A program made the position numbers and the translations under genes. A stretch of DNA of 57,837 bases from an uncultured Lachnospiraceae bacterium (GTDB lineage Bacteria > Bacillota > Clostridia > Lachnospirales > Anaerotignaceae): assembly GCA_944381395.1 (NCBI GenBank), contig CALWKY010000086.1, positions 1 to 57,837 on the forward strand, in the 5' to 3' direction. Under the pieces are notes generated by a model. That model was not told the DNA's origin, did not search any database, and worked only from the letters and a program-made list of their open reading frames with translations. Of the stretch, positions 43,999 to 52,358 are shown in pieces (the first letter of the stretch is position 1; the number at the start of each line of letters is the position of its first letter).

Positions 43999-44023
43999 TG
44001 ACAGTTGTAAAGTCCATTATGCA

Positions 44024-44048
44024 GCTGCGGGAGTGTGCCTTCCGCAGC
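44024..44048 (+). other. Hairpin between rpsD and rpoA
   Basis: GCTGCGG pairs with CCGCAGC (seven perfect pairs, 11-base loop), no T-run. Possible processing or pausing site. Confidence 0.45.
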
Positions 44049-44079
44049 AATCTATCATATATAAGGGAGGTTTGGCTGA

Positions 44080-45039
44080 GTGTTTGAATTTGAGAAACCT
44101 CGCATCGAAATTGCTGAGATGTCACCGGATGGAACGTATGGCAAGTTTGTGGTGGAACCTCTGGAAAGAGGCTATGGTACCACATTGGGCAACTCTTTGA
44201 GAAGAATTTTGCTGTCTTCTTTGCCTGGCGCAGCTGTCAGCAACGTTAAAATTGACGGTGTGCTGCATGAGTTCAGTGTAATCCCCGGCGTAAAGGAAGA
44301 TGTTACAGAAATCATCCTGAACCTGAAGGGTCTGGCAATTAAAAATACCAGCGAAAGCAATGAACCCAAGATCGCTTACATTGATGTGGAAGGCGATGGA
44401 GAAGTAAAGGCTTCCGATATCAAAGCTGATAGCGATATCGAAATCCTCAACCCCAATCACCACATTGCAACATTAAGCGGCGGCCCCGGAACCAAACTTT
44501 ACATGGAGATCACCATTCAGAAAGGCCGTGGCTATGTTGGCGCGGATAAGAATAAGAAAGATGATCAGCCCATCGGTATGCTTCCCGTGGACAGTATCTT
44601 TACCCCTGTCAGCAGAGTGAATTTCCTTGTAGAAAACACCCGTGTCGGCCAGATCACTGACTACGACAAGCTGTCTTTGGAAGTTTGGACCAATGGTACC
44701 ATTGCGCCCGACGATGCAGTCAGCTACGGTGCTAAAATCTTAAATGAACACCTGAATCTATTTATTGATTTGTCTGATAATGCGAAGAACACAGAGATTA
44801 TGGTAGAAAAAGAAGAAGGCAAGAAGGAAAAAGTGCTGGAAATGAGCATTGAAGAACTGGATCTGTCCGTTCGTTCCTATAACTGCCTGAAGCGCGCCGG
44901 CATCAATACTGTGGAAGACTTGGCAAACAAGACAGAAGAAGAAATGATGAAGGTAAGAAACCTGGGACGTAAGTCTCTGGAAGAAGTATTAAATAAAATG
45001 GCAGAACTGGGACTTTCTCTGAAACCCAGCGAAGACTGA
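44080..45039 (+). CDS. rpoA: DNA-directed RNA polymerase subunit alpha
   Basis: A 319-residue alpha subunit. N-terminal assembly domain with [20 protein letters not shown] near 30, linker near 235, and C-terminal domain with helix-hairpin-helix ([20 protein letters not shown] near 268; [10 protein letters not shown] near 296). GTG start at 44080 after AAGGGAGG. Confidence 0.98.
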   Translation: MFEFEKPRIEIAEMSPDGTYGKFVVEPLERGYGTTLGNSLRRILLSSLPGAAVSNVKIDGVLHEFSVIPGVKEDVTEIILNLKGLAIKNTSESNEPKIAYIDVEGDGEVKASDIKADSDIEILNPNHHIATLSGGPGTKLYMEITIQKGRGYVGADKNKKDDQPIGMLPVDSIFTPVSRVNFLVENTRVGQITDYDKLSLEVWTNGTIAPDDAVSYGAKILNEHLNLFIDLSDNAKNTEIMVEKEEGKKEKVLEMSIEELDLSVRSYNCLKRAGINTVEDLANKTEEEMMKVRNLGRKSLEEVLNKMAELGLSLKPSED

Positions 45040-45067
45040 TCCATTTTGTTTTGTTAACCATTATTTA

Positions 45068-45129
45068 CTGCGGGAAAACGGCGGCACGTAAGACCGAAGA
45101 TGCGGTGCAGCCGGGCAATATTTCCGCAG
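45068..45129 (+). other. Structured gap before rplQ
   Basis: Outer stem CTGCGG-GAAA with TTTC-CGCAG and inner stem CGGC-GCAC with GTGC-GCCG (one mismatch each) enclose about 62 bases. No T-run. Candidate regulatory or processing element. Confidence 0.45.
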
Positions 45130-45151
45130 GCAGCTTAAGGAGGATACGAAA

Positions 45152-45694
45152 ATGCATGCATCCGGTTACAGAAAGCTGGGCAGAGAATCTGCACAGAGAA
45201 AAGCATTACTGAGAAACCAGGTTACCAATCTGTTATACCATGGCAAGATCAAAACAACAGAAACCAGAGCAAAAGAAGTTAGAAGAATCGCTGAAAAACT
45301 GATTACTCTGGCTGTAAAGGAAAAGGATAACTTCGAGGAAGTAGAAGTTACCGCAAAGGTTGCTAAGAAAGACGCAAAGGGCAACCGCGTTAAGGAAGTT
45401 GTAAACGGCAAGAAGGTAACTGTTTATGACGAAGTAAAGAAGACTGTAAAGAAGGATAAGCCTTCCAGACTGGCTGCAAGAAGACAGATGCTGGCTGTCC
45501 TGTACCCCGTAACTGAAGTTCCTGCTGATGGCAAGAAGATGAGAAAGAACAGCAAGAAGGTTGATATGGCCGCTAAGATGTTCGACGAAATCGCGCCTAA
45601 GTACGCAGGTCGTAACGGCGGTTACACCAGAATCGTAAAGCTGGGCGCTCGTAAGGGTGACGGCGCAATGGAAGTTATCATCGAATTGGTATAA
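45152..45694 (+). CDS. rplQ: 50S ribosomal protein L17 with internal insertion
   Basis: A 180-residue L17, about 55-60 residues longer than the usual 113-127. The conserved N-terminal half ([20 protein letters not shown]) and C-terminal half ([20 protein letters not shown]) are intact. The extra material lies mainly between residues 62 and 107, a lysine/valine-rich segment, with a smaller addition near 119-136. This position projects to the outside of the subunit near the tunnel exit in known structures. Last gene of the cluster. Confidence 0.96.
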   Translation: MHASGYRKLGRESAQRKALLRNQVTNLLYHGKIKTTETRAKEVRRIAEKLITLAVKEKDNFEEVEVTAKVAKKDAKGNRVKEVVNGKKVTVYDEVKKTVKKDKPSRLAARRQMLAVLYPVTEVPADGKKMRKNSKKVDMAAKMFDEIAPKYAGRNGGYTRIVKLGARKGDGAMEVIIELV

Positions 45695-45705
45695 TTCCAA
45701 ATAAA

Positions 45706-45742
45706 AACATCGGAGTCATTTGACTCCGATGTTCTTTTTTTT
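45706..45742 (+). terminator. Terminator of the S10-spc-alpha cluster
   Basis: AACATCGGAGTCA pairs with TGACTCCGATGTT (13 pairs), followed by eight T residues. Confidence 0.95.
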
Positions 45743-45747
45743 GCAAT

Positions 45748-45788
45748 AAAAAAGACACGGCAAATTATGTAATCGTCCGTGTCTTTTT
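45748..45788 (-). terminator. Terminator of the ferredoxin gene
   Basis: AAAAAGACACGG/CCGTGTCTTTTT stem, symmetric, with a T-run on both strands. Confidence 0.85.
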
Positions 45789-45800
45789 CCCTCTTTTTGA

Positions 45801-45974
45801 TTATTCAGCTACAATTGCACCGGTAGGGCATTCGCCTTCACAAGCGCCGCAATCTACGCAAGCTTCTGCGTTTACTGCATACAGACCGTCATCGGTGGGT
45901 TCAATAGCGCCTACAGGGCAAACTGCTGCACAAGAACCGCAGCCTACGCATTCAGGACCAATCTTATGTGCCAT
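45801..45974 (-). CDS. 2[4Fe-4S] ferredoxin
   Basis: A 57-residue clostridial-type ferredoxin, a low-potential electron carrier. Two CxxCxxCxxxCP clusters: CVGCGSCAAVCPVGAI at residues 9-24 and CVDCGACEGECPTGAI at 39-54. Start at 45974 after AAGGAGGTGTATTGG-like sequence. It forms a single-gene unit convergent with the ribosomal cluster. Confidence 0.97.
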   Translation of the reverse strand: MAHKIGPECVGCGSCAAVCPVGAIEPTDDGLYAVNAEACVDCGACEGECPTGAIVAE

Positions 45975-46129
45975 AACCAATACACCTCCTTAAAATTTAA
46001 AACCAAAATTCCAATATCATTTTATCGCAAGTGAATGAAATATGCAAGTCAATTTCCTCCATTGGAAAAAAATCACGAACTTTGAAAAAGAAATACGATT
46101 TTTGTAAACTATGGCTATTGATATTAGAT

Positions 46130-46666
46130 TTATTTTTCCATAAGGGCAGCCTGGGGCAGGTTTTGCGCCAATAAATCATCAATATGTGACTGATACAGCG
46201 CAGTATCTGCTTTGATTTCTTCCAGTTCAGCCGAAGAAATAGGACGGATATACCGTGCCGGTACACCATACGCTACAGAGCCGTCAGGCACTACCATACC
46301 TTGTTTGACCAAAGCGCCAGCACCAATGAGACAATGCTTTCCGATAACTGCTTTATTTTGCACAATGGCACCCATGCCAATCATGGTATCATCTCCCACC
46401 GTGCAGTCATGGAGAATGGCACCGTGCCCAATGGTAACCCGGTTCCCAATTTGTACGGGAAGCCCTTCATCACTGTGGATAGAAACATTTTCTTGTACGT
46501 TGGTTTCTTCTCCAATATGGATCTCTCCCAGTTCTGCACGCACCACAGCCCCAGGGTATACAATGATCCGGTTGGCTAAATGTACGTTACCACCGATTGT
46601 GGCTTCGGGAAAAATAAAACAGTCAGAACCAATCACGGGTGTTTTTCCATGAAAACGGTACAGCAA
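46130..46666 (-). CDS. Gamma-carbonic-anhydrase-like hexapeptide-repeat protein
   Basis: A left-handed beta-helix protein of about 178 residues (YrdA/PaaY/CamH-like). Hexapeptide coils run from about 13 to 150, with metal-site histidines in NVSIHSDEG, TIGHGAILHDC and the spacing of gamma carbonic anhydrases. The function may be carbonic anhydrase or a ferripyochelin-binding-like protein; metal residues fit the former. TTG 46666 is nine bases from AAGGAG; the ATG upstream (46702) lies before that site. Divergent from znuABC. Confidence 0.85.
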   Translation of the reverse strand: MLYRFHGKTPVIGSDCFIFPEATIGGNVHLANRIIVYPGAVVRAELGEIHIGEETNVQENVSIHSDEGLPVQIGNRVTIGHGAILHDCTVGDDTMIGMGAIVQNKAVIGKHCLIGAGALVKQGMVVPDGSVAYGVPARYIRPISSAELEEIKADTALYQSHIDDLLAQNLPQAALMEK

Positions 46667-46722
46667 AATTATCCGCTCCTTTTTCTTTTTTATTACACTC
46701 ATTGTAGCAGAGTAAAAGCAGA

Positions 46723-46751
46723 TTGACAAGCGGTGGAGATTAAGGTAAAAT
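46723..46751 (+). promoter_or_regulatory. Sigma-A promoter of znuACB
   Basis: TTGACA (46723-46728), 17-base spacer, TAAAAT (46746-46751). Confidence 0.85.
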
Positions 46752-46752
46752 A

Positions 46753-46773
46753 AAATGCAATTCGTTTGCATTT
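46753..46773 (+). promoter_or_regulatory. Palindromic operator on the znu promoter
   Basis: AAATGCAA, five bases, TTGCATTT: eight perfect pairs placed from just after the -10 box across the expected transcription start. Position and symmetry fit a repressor site, most likely of a Zur-type Fur protein, given the zinc genes behind it. Confidence 0.7.
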
Positions 46774-46788
46774 AGATGGAGGCAAATT

Positions 46789-47730
46789 ATGAAACGATTC
46801 ATGAAACAGATTTTTTGGATCTGCTGTTTTTGTCTGCTTTTTACTGGATGTCAAAAGCAGGAGGCGACGGAAAATCATACCTTCCATATTACCGCATCCT
46901 TTTATCCCGTTTATTTGATGGCGCTGGAAGTGGCAGACGGTATTGATGGTGTGACAGTGGAAAACATGGCACAGCCTCAGACAGGCTGTCTGCACGACTA
47001 TCAAATGACCATTGCGGACCGGAAAAAATTGGAAAACAGTGATATTTTTCTAATCAATGGGCTGGGTATGGAGTCGTTCTTGGAAGATGCCATGGAACAG
47101 TGCCCGGATTTGCAGATTGGCGATACATCCGCAGAAACGGAAGCCCTTTGCGCAGAGGAGCATGACCACGATCACGGTGATGACCATGATGCAGAAGAGG
47201 AGGAAGTCAATGCCCATATTTGGCTTTCTTTGGAAAACGCTATGGTACAGGTGGAAAATATCCGGGATATTTTATGTCAGGCTGATCCTGTCCATGCAGA
47301 AGCCTATGCAGAAAATGCTGCTGCTTTTTTGAAACAAGCAGAAATCCTATTGGCACAGTATCCCCATCAGCATGGTACAGAAGGTGTCTTTATTTTCCAT
47401 GAAGGCTTTCCTTATTTGGCGGAGCATTTTGGCTTTGTGGCAGAGCAGGGCATTTTTCCGGAGGAAAATGATACCCCTACGGCAAAGGAGCTGACGGATG
47501 CAGTGGAAGAAGCCAAGGCAGATGGTATCCAGTTCTTTTTCGCTGCTGATGACGCTGGGCTGAGCTATGCGAAAATTCTGGCAGAGGAAGTGGACGGCTT
47601 GGTGGTGGTACTGGATCCTATTACCAGCGGAGCAGGAGAAAAAGGAGAATTTTTAACCCGTATGGAACAAAATATGCGGACGTTGGCAGAAATTATGGAG
47701 GAAGGAGGCGTTTCCCATGAAAATTCATAA
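46789..47730 (+). CDS. znuA: Zinc ABC transporter substrate-binding lipoprotein
   Basis: A 313-residue cluster A-I binding protein. Lipobox LLFTGC puts the lipidated Cys at residue 20. The first metal His is in GCLHDYQ near 67, the His/Asp-rich flexible loop EEHDHDHGDDHD near 125 is typical of zinc-specific ZnuA, further ligands are NAHIWLS near 143 and FHEGF near 205, and the last acidic ligand is near 272. It delivers zinc to the ZnuBC permease encoded downstream, overlapping znuC by 14 bases. Confidence 0.93.
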   Translation: MKRFMKQIFWICCFCLLFTGCQKQEATENHTFHITASFYPVYLMALEVADGIDGVTVENMAQPQTGCLHDYQMTIADRKKLENSDIFLINGLGMESFLEDAMEQCPDLQIGDTSAETEALCAEEHDHDHGDDHDAEEEEVNAHIWLSLENAMVQVENIRDILCQADPVHAEAYAENAAAFLKQAEILLAQYPHQHGTEGVFIFHEGFPYLAEHFGFVAEQGIFPEENDTPTAKELTDAVEEAKADGIQFFFAADDAGLSYAKILAEEVDGLVVVLDPITSGAGEKGEFLTRMEQNMRTLAEIMEEGGVSHENS

Positions 47731-48478
47731 TAGCTGCGGTTTATGCAAAATAAAATTAGAGCATTTATCTGTGATCAGCGAGGGAGATGTCCTTTTGGAA
47801 GATGTGAATTTGGAATTTCACTGTGGACAGTTGACCGCACTCATTGGCAGAAATGGTGCAGGTAAAAGTACCCTTTTGAAAGCAATTTTGGGACAGAAAG
47901 CATATCAAGGCAATATCCAGTTTGAAAATCATTTAGGCGGTAAGGCGGAACGCCCCAAAATCGGTTATGTGCCCCAACAGCTGGAATTTGATAAAAATAT
48001 GCCTGTAACCGTCAATGATTTTTTTACGGCAGCGGCAACCAACTCCAAAGGTTTCCGGCTGCCTATTTGGCTGAAAAGCCCTGATCCCGCTCCTTGTAAA
48101 GAAGCATTGGAAAAAATGGATTGCGGTGATTTAGCCGGGAAACGTCTGGGCGATCTTTCTGGCGGTGAATTACAGCGGGTACTGCTGGCATTGGCTACTA
48201 CACCGGTGCCGGATTTATTGATTTTGGATGAGCCGGTCAGTGGTGTGGACGCCACTGGTCTGGATTTATTTTACCGCCGAGTGGCGGATCTCTTAAAGCA
48301 TTATCATATGGCAATACTCTTGGTAAGCCACGATTTATCTTTGATCCGCCGTTATGCGGATAAAGTGGTGCTGTTAGATAAAAAAGTGGTGGCAGAAGGT
48401 ACTCCTTTAGAGGTATTTTCTTCTACGCCCTTTCAGGAAAGTTTTGGTTATTTATTTCAGGGAGGTGAAGAAGAATGA
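47717..48478 (+). CDS. znuC: Zinc ABC transporter ATP-binding protein
   Basis: A 253-residue ABC ATPase: Walker A GRNGAGKSTLLKAIL near 50, Q-loop PQQ near 88, signature LSGGELQRV near 146, Walker B LLILDEPVSGVD near 168, and H-loop VSHD. The N-terminus overlaps znuA by 14 bases and the C-terminus overlaps znuB by four. Confidence 0.94.
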   Translation: MKIHNSCGLCKIKLEHLSVISEGDVLLEDVNLEFHCGQLTALIGRNGAGKSTLLKAILGQKAYQGNIQFENHLGGKAERPKIGYVPQQLEFDKNMPVTVNDFFTAAATNSKGFRLPIWLKSPDPAPCKEALEKMDCGDLAGKRLGDLSGGELQRVLLALATTPVPDLLILDEPVSGVDATGLDLFYRRVADLLKHYHMAILLVSHDLSLIRRYADKVVLLDKKVVAEGTPLEVFSSTPFQESFGYLFQGGEEE

Positions 48479-49308
48479 TCGACAGTTTTTTAGCTTCTTT
48501 ACCCATTGAAATGTTCCAGTATGGGTTTATGCGCAATGCTTTTTTGGCATCAGTGCTCATTGCCCCTTTGTTTGCTTTACTGGGTACTATGGCGGTAAAT
48601 AACCGGATGGCATTTTTTTCCGACGCTTTGGGACACAGTGCTTTTACCGGCATTGCCCTAGGTGTTTTGCTGGGAATGGACGAGCCTCTTTTGTCTATGC
48701 TGGCATTTGGTATTTTCCTGGGGCTTGCCATTACCAAAGTGAAAAACGCGGCGCCCCTTTCTTCCGATACGGTAATCAGTGTCTTTTCTTCCACAGCCAT
48801 GGCATTGGGCATTGTAGTGCTGACGGGACAGGGCGGTTTTGCCAAATATTCCGTTTATCTGGTAGGAGATATTCTGACGGTAACCCAAGGGGATATTGCC
48901 CTATTGGTCATTGCTTTGATTGTATTTGCCATTGCGTGGGGATTTTTGTACCAGAAACTGCTGTTAGTCAGTGTCAACCGTACGTTGGCAGCCAGCAGGG
49001 GCGTAAGAGTCGTTCTTGTAGAGAATATTTTTGTGGTTATGGTTGCGGTCGCTGTCATGATTTCCATTCGCATGATTGGTATTTTGATGATTAACTCCCT
49101 GCTGATTTTGCCCGCTGCGGCGGCTAGAAATGTGACGGGATCTGTGGCAAGTTATCATCGGATGGCAGTGTTGTTTTCCCTTCTTTCCTCCATTGGAGGT
49201 CTGTGGATGGCTTTTGCTTTTGGCACCTCCGCCGGCGCAGCCATGGTATTATCAGCAGCGGTGATTTTCTTTCTCAGTTACCTTTATGGCACCCTAAGAA
49301 AAGCATAA
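48475..49308 (+). CDS. znuB: Zinc ABC transporter permease
   Basis: A 277-residue ABC-3 family permease with about eight hydrophobic segments. Conserved FFSDALGHSAFTGIALG near 42 and LMINSLLILPAAAARNV near 200. Third gene of znuACB. Confidence 0.93.
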   Translation: MIDSFLASLPIEMFQYGFMRNAFLASVLIAPLFALLGTMAVNNRMAFFSDALGHSAFTGIALGVLLGMDEPLLSMLAFGIFLGLAITKVKNAAPLSSDTVISVFSSTAMALGIVVLTGQGGFAKYSVYLVGDILTVTQGDIALLVIALIVFAIAWGFLYQKLLLVSVNRTLAASRGVRVVLVENIFVVMVAVAVMISIRMIGILMINSLLILPAAAARNVTGSVASYHRMAVLFSLLSSIGGLWMAFAFGTSAGAAMVLSAAVIFFLSYLYGTLRKA

Positions 49309-49313
49309 AAAAT

Positions 49314-49342
49314 TTGTTTTTTCGCCGAAAATCTGCTATAAT
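49314..49342 (+). promoter_or_regulatory. Candidate promoter of the TSCPD gene
   Basis: TTGTTT (49314-49319), 17-base spacer, TATAAT (49337-49342). Confidence 0.6.
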
Positions 49343-49380
49343 CAACCAGAATGGAATTTTGCAAAAAAGGAGGAATGGTG

Positions 49381-49635
49381 ATGCATTATAGTGTTCATCC
49401 AAAGGGAATTTGCGCCAGACAGATAGACTTTGATCTGGAAGACGGTGTGGTAAAAAATATGAAATTTACAGGCGGTTGCGACGGTAATCATAAAGGACTT
49501 TCTGCATTGGTAGAAGGTATGCCTGCCGAAGAAGTGGTCAAAAGACTTTCTGGTGTGACTTGTGGTTTCAGACCCACCAGCTGCCCTGACCAATTGGCGG
49601 TTGCCATTTTACAAGTATTGGAACAGCAGGGATAA
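49381..49635 (+). CDS. TSCPD domain protein (TIGR03905 family)
   Basis: An 84-residue protein named for its TSCPDQLAVAI motif near residue 66. Four Cys occur (GICARQI, GGCDGN, VTCGF, TSCPD), suggesting a metal site; this domain is also found at the end of class II ribonucleotide reductases. Function unknown. ATG 49381 is seven bases from AAGGAGG; ATG 49375 is too close. Confidence 0.88.
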   Translation: MHYSVHPKGICARQIDFDLEDGVVKNMKFTGGCDGNHKGLSALVEGMPAEEVVKRLSGVTCGFRPTSCPDQLAVAILQVLEQQG

Positions 49636-49706
49636 AAATATAGGAAAAATGTCCCGATTATGGGGAAAAAATACTGGAATTTCGGCGATTTTTCGCCCTT
49701 AGTCTG

Positions 49707-49735
49707 TTGACAGAAAAAAAGACTTGTGTTATAGT
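49707..49735 (+). promoter_or_regulatory. Promoter of the rpmG-secE-nusG-rplKA operon
   Basis: TTGACA (49707-49712), 17-base spacer, TATAGT (49730-49735). Confidence 0.85.
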
Positions 49736-49740
49736 ATTAC

Positions 49741-49761
49741 AAGACGCAAAGTCTTTTTTTT
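49741..49761 (+). other. Terminator-like hairpin at the transcript 5' end
   Basis: AAGAC, loop GCAAA, GTCTT, then eight T. The predicted start (about 49742) coincides with the stem, so it cannot work as an ordinary terminator. Confidence 0.4.
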
Positions 49762-49799
49762 GTGTGTAAAAATATTATCAGCGGATGGAGGTGAAAGTT

Positions 49800-49949
49800 T
49801 TGAGAACCCGTATTACCTTAGCATGCACCGAGTGCAAGCAGAGAAACTACAGTACTACCAAGGATAAAAAGGTGATGCCTGACCGTATGGAGATCAAGAA
49901 GTACTGCAAGTTCTGCAAGGCACATACACTGCACAAAGAGACAAAGTAA
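49800..49949 (+). CDS. rpmG: 50S ribosomal protein L33
   Basis: A 49-residue L33 of the zinc-binding form: [16 protein letters not shown] and [16 protein letters not shown], with two CxxC pairs. TTG start at 49800 after GGAGGTGAAAG. Short genes like this are often missed. Confidence 0.96.
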   Translation: MRTRITLACTECKQRNYSTTKDKKVMPDRMEIKKYCKFCKAHTLHKETK

Positions 49950-50011
49950 TGTCCCGATGACAAGACTTTTCTTTCCCTGTGCAACAAAGTTCCTGATAAA
50001 GGAGTGAAAGT

Positions 50012-50245
50012 ATGGAAGAAAAGGTTACCACAAAACCAAACGAAAACAGCCAAAATAAGAAAGAAAGAAACAGCTTTGCCGATTACAAGGCTGAATTCAA
50101 GAAAATCATTTGGCCTGATAGAAAAGAGGTTGGACAGAAAACTGTGACTGTCATTGTCACAGCATTGATCGTCGGTGCGATGATCTTTTGTATGGACACC
50201 GTTTTCTCTTTCGGCTACAATGCGATCATTGGTCTGATCGGTTAA
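50012..50245 (+). CDS. secE: Preprotein translocase subunit SecE
   Basis: A 77-residue single-span SecE: FADYKAEFKKIIWPDRKEVG (amphipathic helix) near 27, followed by one membrane segment near 50-72. Completes the SecYE core with secY at 38964. Confidence 0.96.
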   Translation: MEEKVTTKPNENSQNKKERNSFADYKAEFKKIIWPDRKEVGQKTVTVIVTALIVGAMIFCMDTVFSFGYNAIIGLIG

Positions 50246-50274
50246 TGACAAAAGCGTGAAAAAGGATGAATGAC

Positions 50275-50829
50275 ATGTCTGAAGAAATCAACAATGCGCA
50301 GGAGGAGAATGTATCTGCAGAAAGCAGATGGTATGTTGTACATACCTACTCCGGCTACGAAAACAAAGTGAAAGCAAACATTGAAAAGACTGTGGAGAAC
50401 AGAGGTATGCAGGATTTAATCCATGAAGTCAGCGTGCCCCTGCAGGATGTAGTCGAGATAAAGGATGGACAGAAAAAGACAGTACAGAGAAAGGTTTTTC
50501 CTGGCTATGTGCTGATCAAAATGTTCATGACAGATGAAACCTGGTATGTGGTTCGAAATACCAGAGGTGTTACCAGTTTCGTTGGTCCTGGCTCTAAGCC
50601 CGTTCCTTTGACTGATGCAGAAGTACGTGCCATGGGCATTGGTGAGCAGCTGGCTGACCTGGATGTGGCTGTTGGTGATAGCGTACGTGTGGCATCAGGT
50701 CCTTTTGCAGATTCTGTTGGTCAGATTAAAGAGATCAACGAAGGCAAGAGAACTGTCATTGTAAAACTTTCTATTTTCGGTCGCGAAACACCTGTTGAAC
50801 TTGATTTCACGCAGATTGATAAATTGTAA
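50275..50829 (+). CDS. nusG: Transcription termination/antitermination factor NusG
   Basis: A 184-residue NusG. NGN domain (about 14-110): [20 protein letters not shown] and [14 protein letters not shown] domain near 130: [23 protein letters not shown] 50275 is eight bases after AAAGGA; ATG 50266 overlaps that site. Confidence 0.97.
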   Translation: MSEEINNAQEENVSAESRWYVVHTYSGYENKVKANIEKTVENRGMQDLIHEVSVPLQDVVEIKDGQKKTVQRKVFPGYVLIKMFMTDETWYVVRNTRGVTSFVGPGSKPVPLTDAEVRAMGIGEQLADLDVAVGDSVRVASGPFADSVGQIKEINEGKRTVIVKLSIFGRETPVELDFTQIDKL

Positions 50830-50879
50830 TCCTTTGTAAGTACACAGTTAAAGAAAGTACGGCTGATGAGCAGCCGTGC

Positions 50880-50913
50880 GTGGGAGGGAAATCATCCCCG
50901 TTAATTACCACAT
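50880..50913 (+). promoter_or_regulatory. Possible L1-type site before rplK
   Basis: GTGGGAGGGA...ATTACCAC between nusG and rplK, preceded by a GGCTG/CAGCC hairpin. It closely resembles the element before rplA (51386-51419). Confidence 0.4.
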
Positions 50914-50930
50914 TTATAGGAGGTGCCGAC

Positions 50931-51356
50931 ATGGCAAAGAAAGTAACAGGTTATATCAAATTACAGATTCCCGCAGGCAAGGCAACCCCTGCTCCCCCTG
51001 TAGGTCCCGCACTTGGTCAGCACGGTGTTAATATTATGGGCTTCTGCAAGGAGTTCAATGAAAAGACTGCTTCTCAGGCAGGTCTGATCATCCCCGTTGT
51101 AATCACCGTTTACCAGGATAGAAGCTTCACCTTCGTTACCAAGACTCCTCCCGCAGCAGTGCTGCTGAAGAAGGCTTGCGGTTTGGAGAGTGCTTCCGGT
51201 GTACCCAACAAGACAAAGGTAGCAAAGATTTCCAAGGCGGATGTTATGAAGATCGCGGAAACAAAGATGCCTGACCTGAATGCCGCTGATCTGGATGCTG
51301 CTTACAGCATGATCTGCGGTACTGCAAGAAGCATGGGTATCGTTGTAGTAGAATAA
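50931..51356 (+). CDS. rplK: 50S ribosomal protein L11
   Basis: A 141-residue L11 of the GTPase centre: [20 protein letters not shown] near 8, and [12 protein letters not shown] at the end. ATG 50931 follows AGGAGGTGCCGAC; the longer frame start at 50880 lies in the leader. Confidence 0.98.
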   Translation: MAKKVTGYIKLQIPAGKATPAPPVGPALGQHGVNIMGFCKEFNEKTASQAGLIIPVVITVYQDRSFTFVTKTPPAAVLLKKACGLESASGVPNKTKVAKISKADVMKIAETKMPDLNAADLDAAYSMICGTARSMGIVVVE

Positions 51357-51385
51357 TTTGTATCGTAGGCGCCTAGCCGCCTGAA

Positions 51386-51419
51386 GTAAGTGGGAGGGAT
51401 TTCTCCCGATATTACCACA
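51386..51419 (+). promoter_or_regulatory. Possible L1-type site before rplA
   Basis: GTAA/TTAC and GGGAG/CTCCC helices separated by an asymmetric internal loop (GT opposite GATA), just before the rplA ribosome-binding site. L1 is known to repress the L11-L1 mRNA by binding a site that mimics its 23S target. Confidence 0.5.
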
Positions 51420-51435
51420 TAAGGAGGTCACGAAA

Positions 51436-52131
51436 GTGAAAAGAGGAAAAAAATATACAGAGGCTGCTAAATTGGTTGATAAGTCCATGCTGTACGATGC
51501 AGCAGAAGCAATCGACCTGGTTCAGAAGACTTCTACTACTAAATTCGATGCAACAGTAGAAGCACATATTCGTTTGGGTGTTGACAGCAGACATGCTGAT
51601 CAGCAAGTGCGTGGTGCAGTTGTTCTTCCCCACGGCACAGGTAAGAGTGTTCGCGTGTTAGTATTCGCAAAGGGCGCAAAGGCGGAAGAAGCTTTGGCAG
51701 CTGGTGCGGATTTTGTAGGAGCAGAGGATTTGATCCCCAAGATCCAGAATGAAAACTGGTTCGGTTTTGACGTTGCGGTAGCTACTCCCGATATGATGGG
51801 TGTAGTTGGTCGTCTGGGTCGTGTATTGGGTCCTAAGGGTCTGATGCCTAACCCTAAGGCTGGTACCGTTACCATGGATGTAACCAAGGCTATTAACGAT
51901 ATCAAAGCTGGTAAGATCGAATACCGTCTGGATAAGACAAACATTATCCATGTTCCTGTAGGTAAGGTATCTTTCGGTTCTGAAAAACTTTCCGAAAACT
52001 TCCAGACTCTGATGAGTGCTATTTTGAAGGCAAAACCCGCTACTTCCAAGGGTCAGTACCTGAAGAGCGTAGTTCTGACCAGCACCATGGGCCCTGGCAT
52101 CAAGCTGAATCCTTCCAAGATCAGCGAATAA
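51436..52131 (+). CDS. rplA: 50S ribosomal protein L1
   Basis: A 231-residue L1 of the mobile stalk: [20 protein letters not shown] near 35, [19 protein letters not shown] near 129. GTG start at 51436 after AAGGAGGTCACGAAA. Confidence 0.98.
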   Translation: MKRGKKYTEAAKLVDKSMLYDAAEAIDLVQKTSTTKFDATVEAHIRLGVDSRHADQQVRGAVVLPHGTGKSVRVLVFAKGAKAEEALAAGADFVGAEDLIPKIQNENWFGFDVAVATPDMMGVVGRLGRVLGPKGLMPNPKAGTVTMDVTKAINDIKAGKIEYRLDKTNIIHVPVGKVSFGSEKLSENFQTLMSAILKAKPATSKGQYLKSVVLTSTMGPGIKLNPSKISE

Positions 52132-52147
52132 TTTTGGAAAGAAGTGC

Positions 52148-52177
52148 TTGACAGGAGGTATATTCCTGCGGTATAAT
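52148..52177 (+). promoter_or_regulatory. Promoter of rplJL
   Basis: TTGACA (52148-52153), 18-base spacer, TATAAT (52172-52177). Confidence 0.85.
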
Positions 52178-52199
52178 AAGAAAGCTGTGAAAACAGAAT

Positions 52200-52345
52200 A
52201 TTGATTGCCGTAGACAGCAGGTGCCGTAAGGCGTAAATCCTGCCGAGGAATGTTACTCATAATGAGCCTTCACGCCTCTTTGTCTATGACAAAGAGGCGT
52301 TTTGTATATCATTGGAGCAAAACGGCAGATCCAAAGATTTAAGGA
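52200..52345 (+). ncRNA. Ribosomal protein L10 leader with attenuator
   Basis: Contains the characteristic L10-leader core GCAGGTGCCGTAAGGCGTAA followed by CCTGCCGAGGAATG, and then a 13-bp terminator-like hairpin ACGCCTCTTTGTC/GACAAAGAGGCGT (52272-52300) with TTTT. L10(L12)4 binding to this leader represses rplJL in other bacteria. Confidence 0.85.
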
Positions 52346-52358
52346 GGTGTAGAGAAAA

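Noticed and set aside
49950..50011. tRNA-Trp between rpmG and secE, as in some Firmicutes
   Set aside because: The gap is 62 bases and no cloverleaf can be formed.
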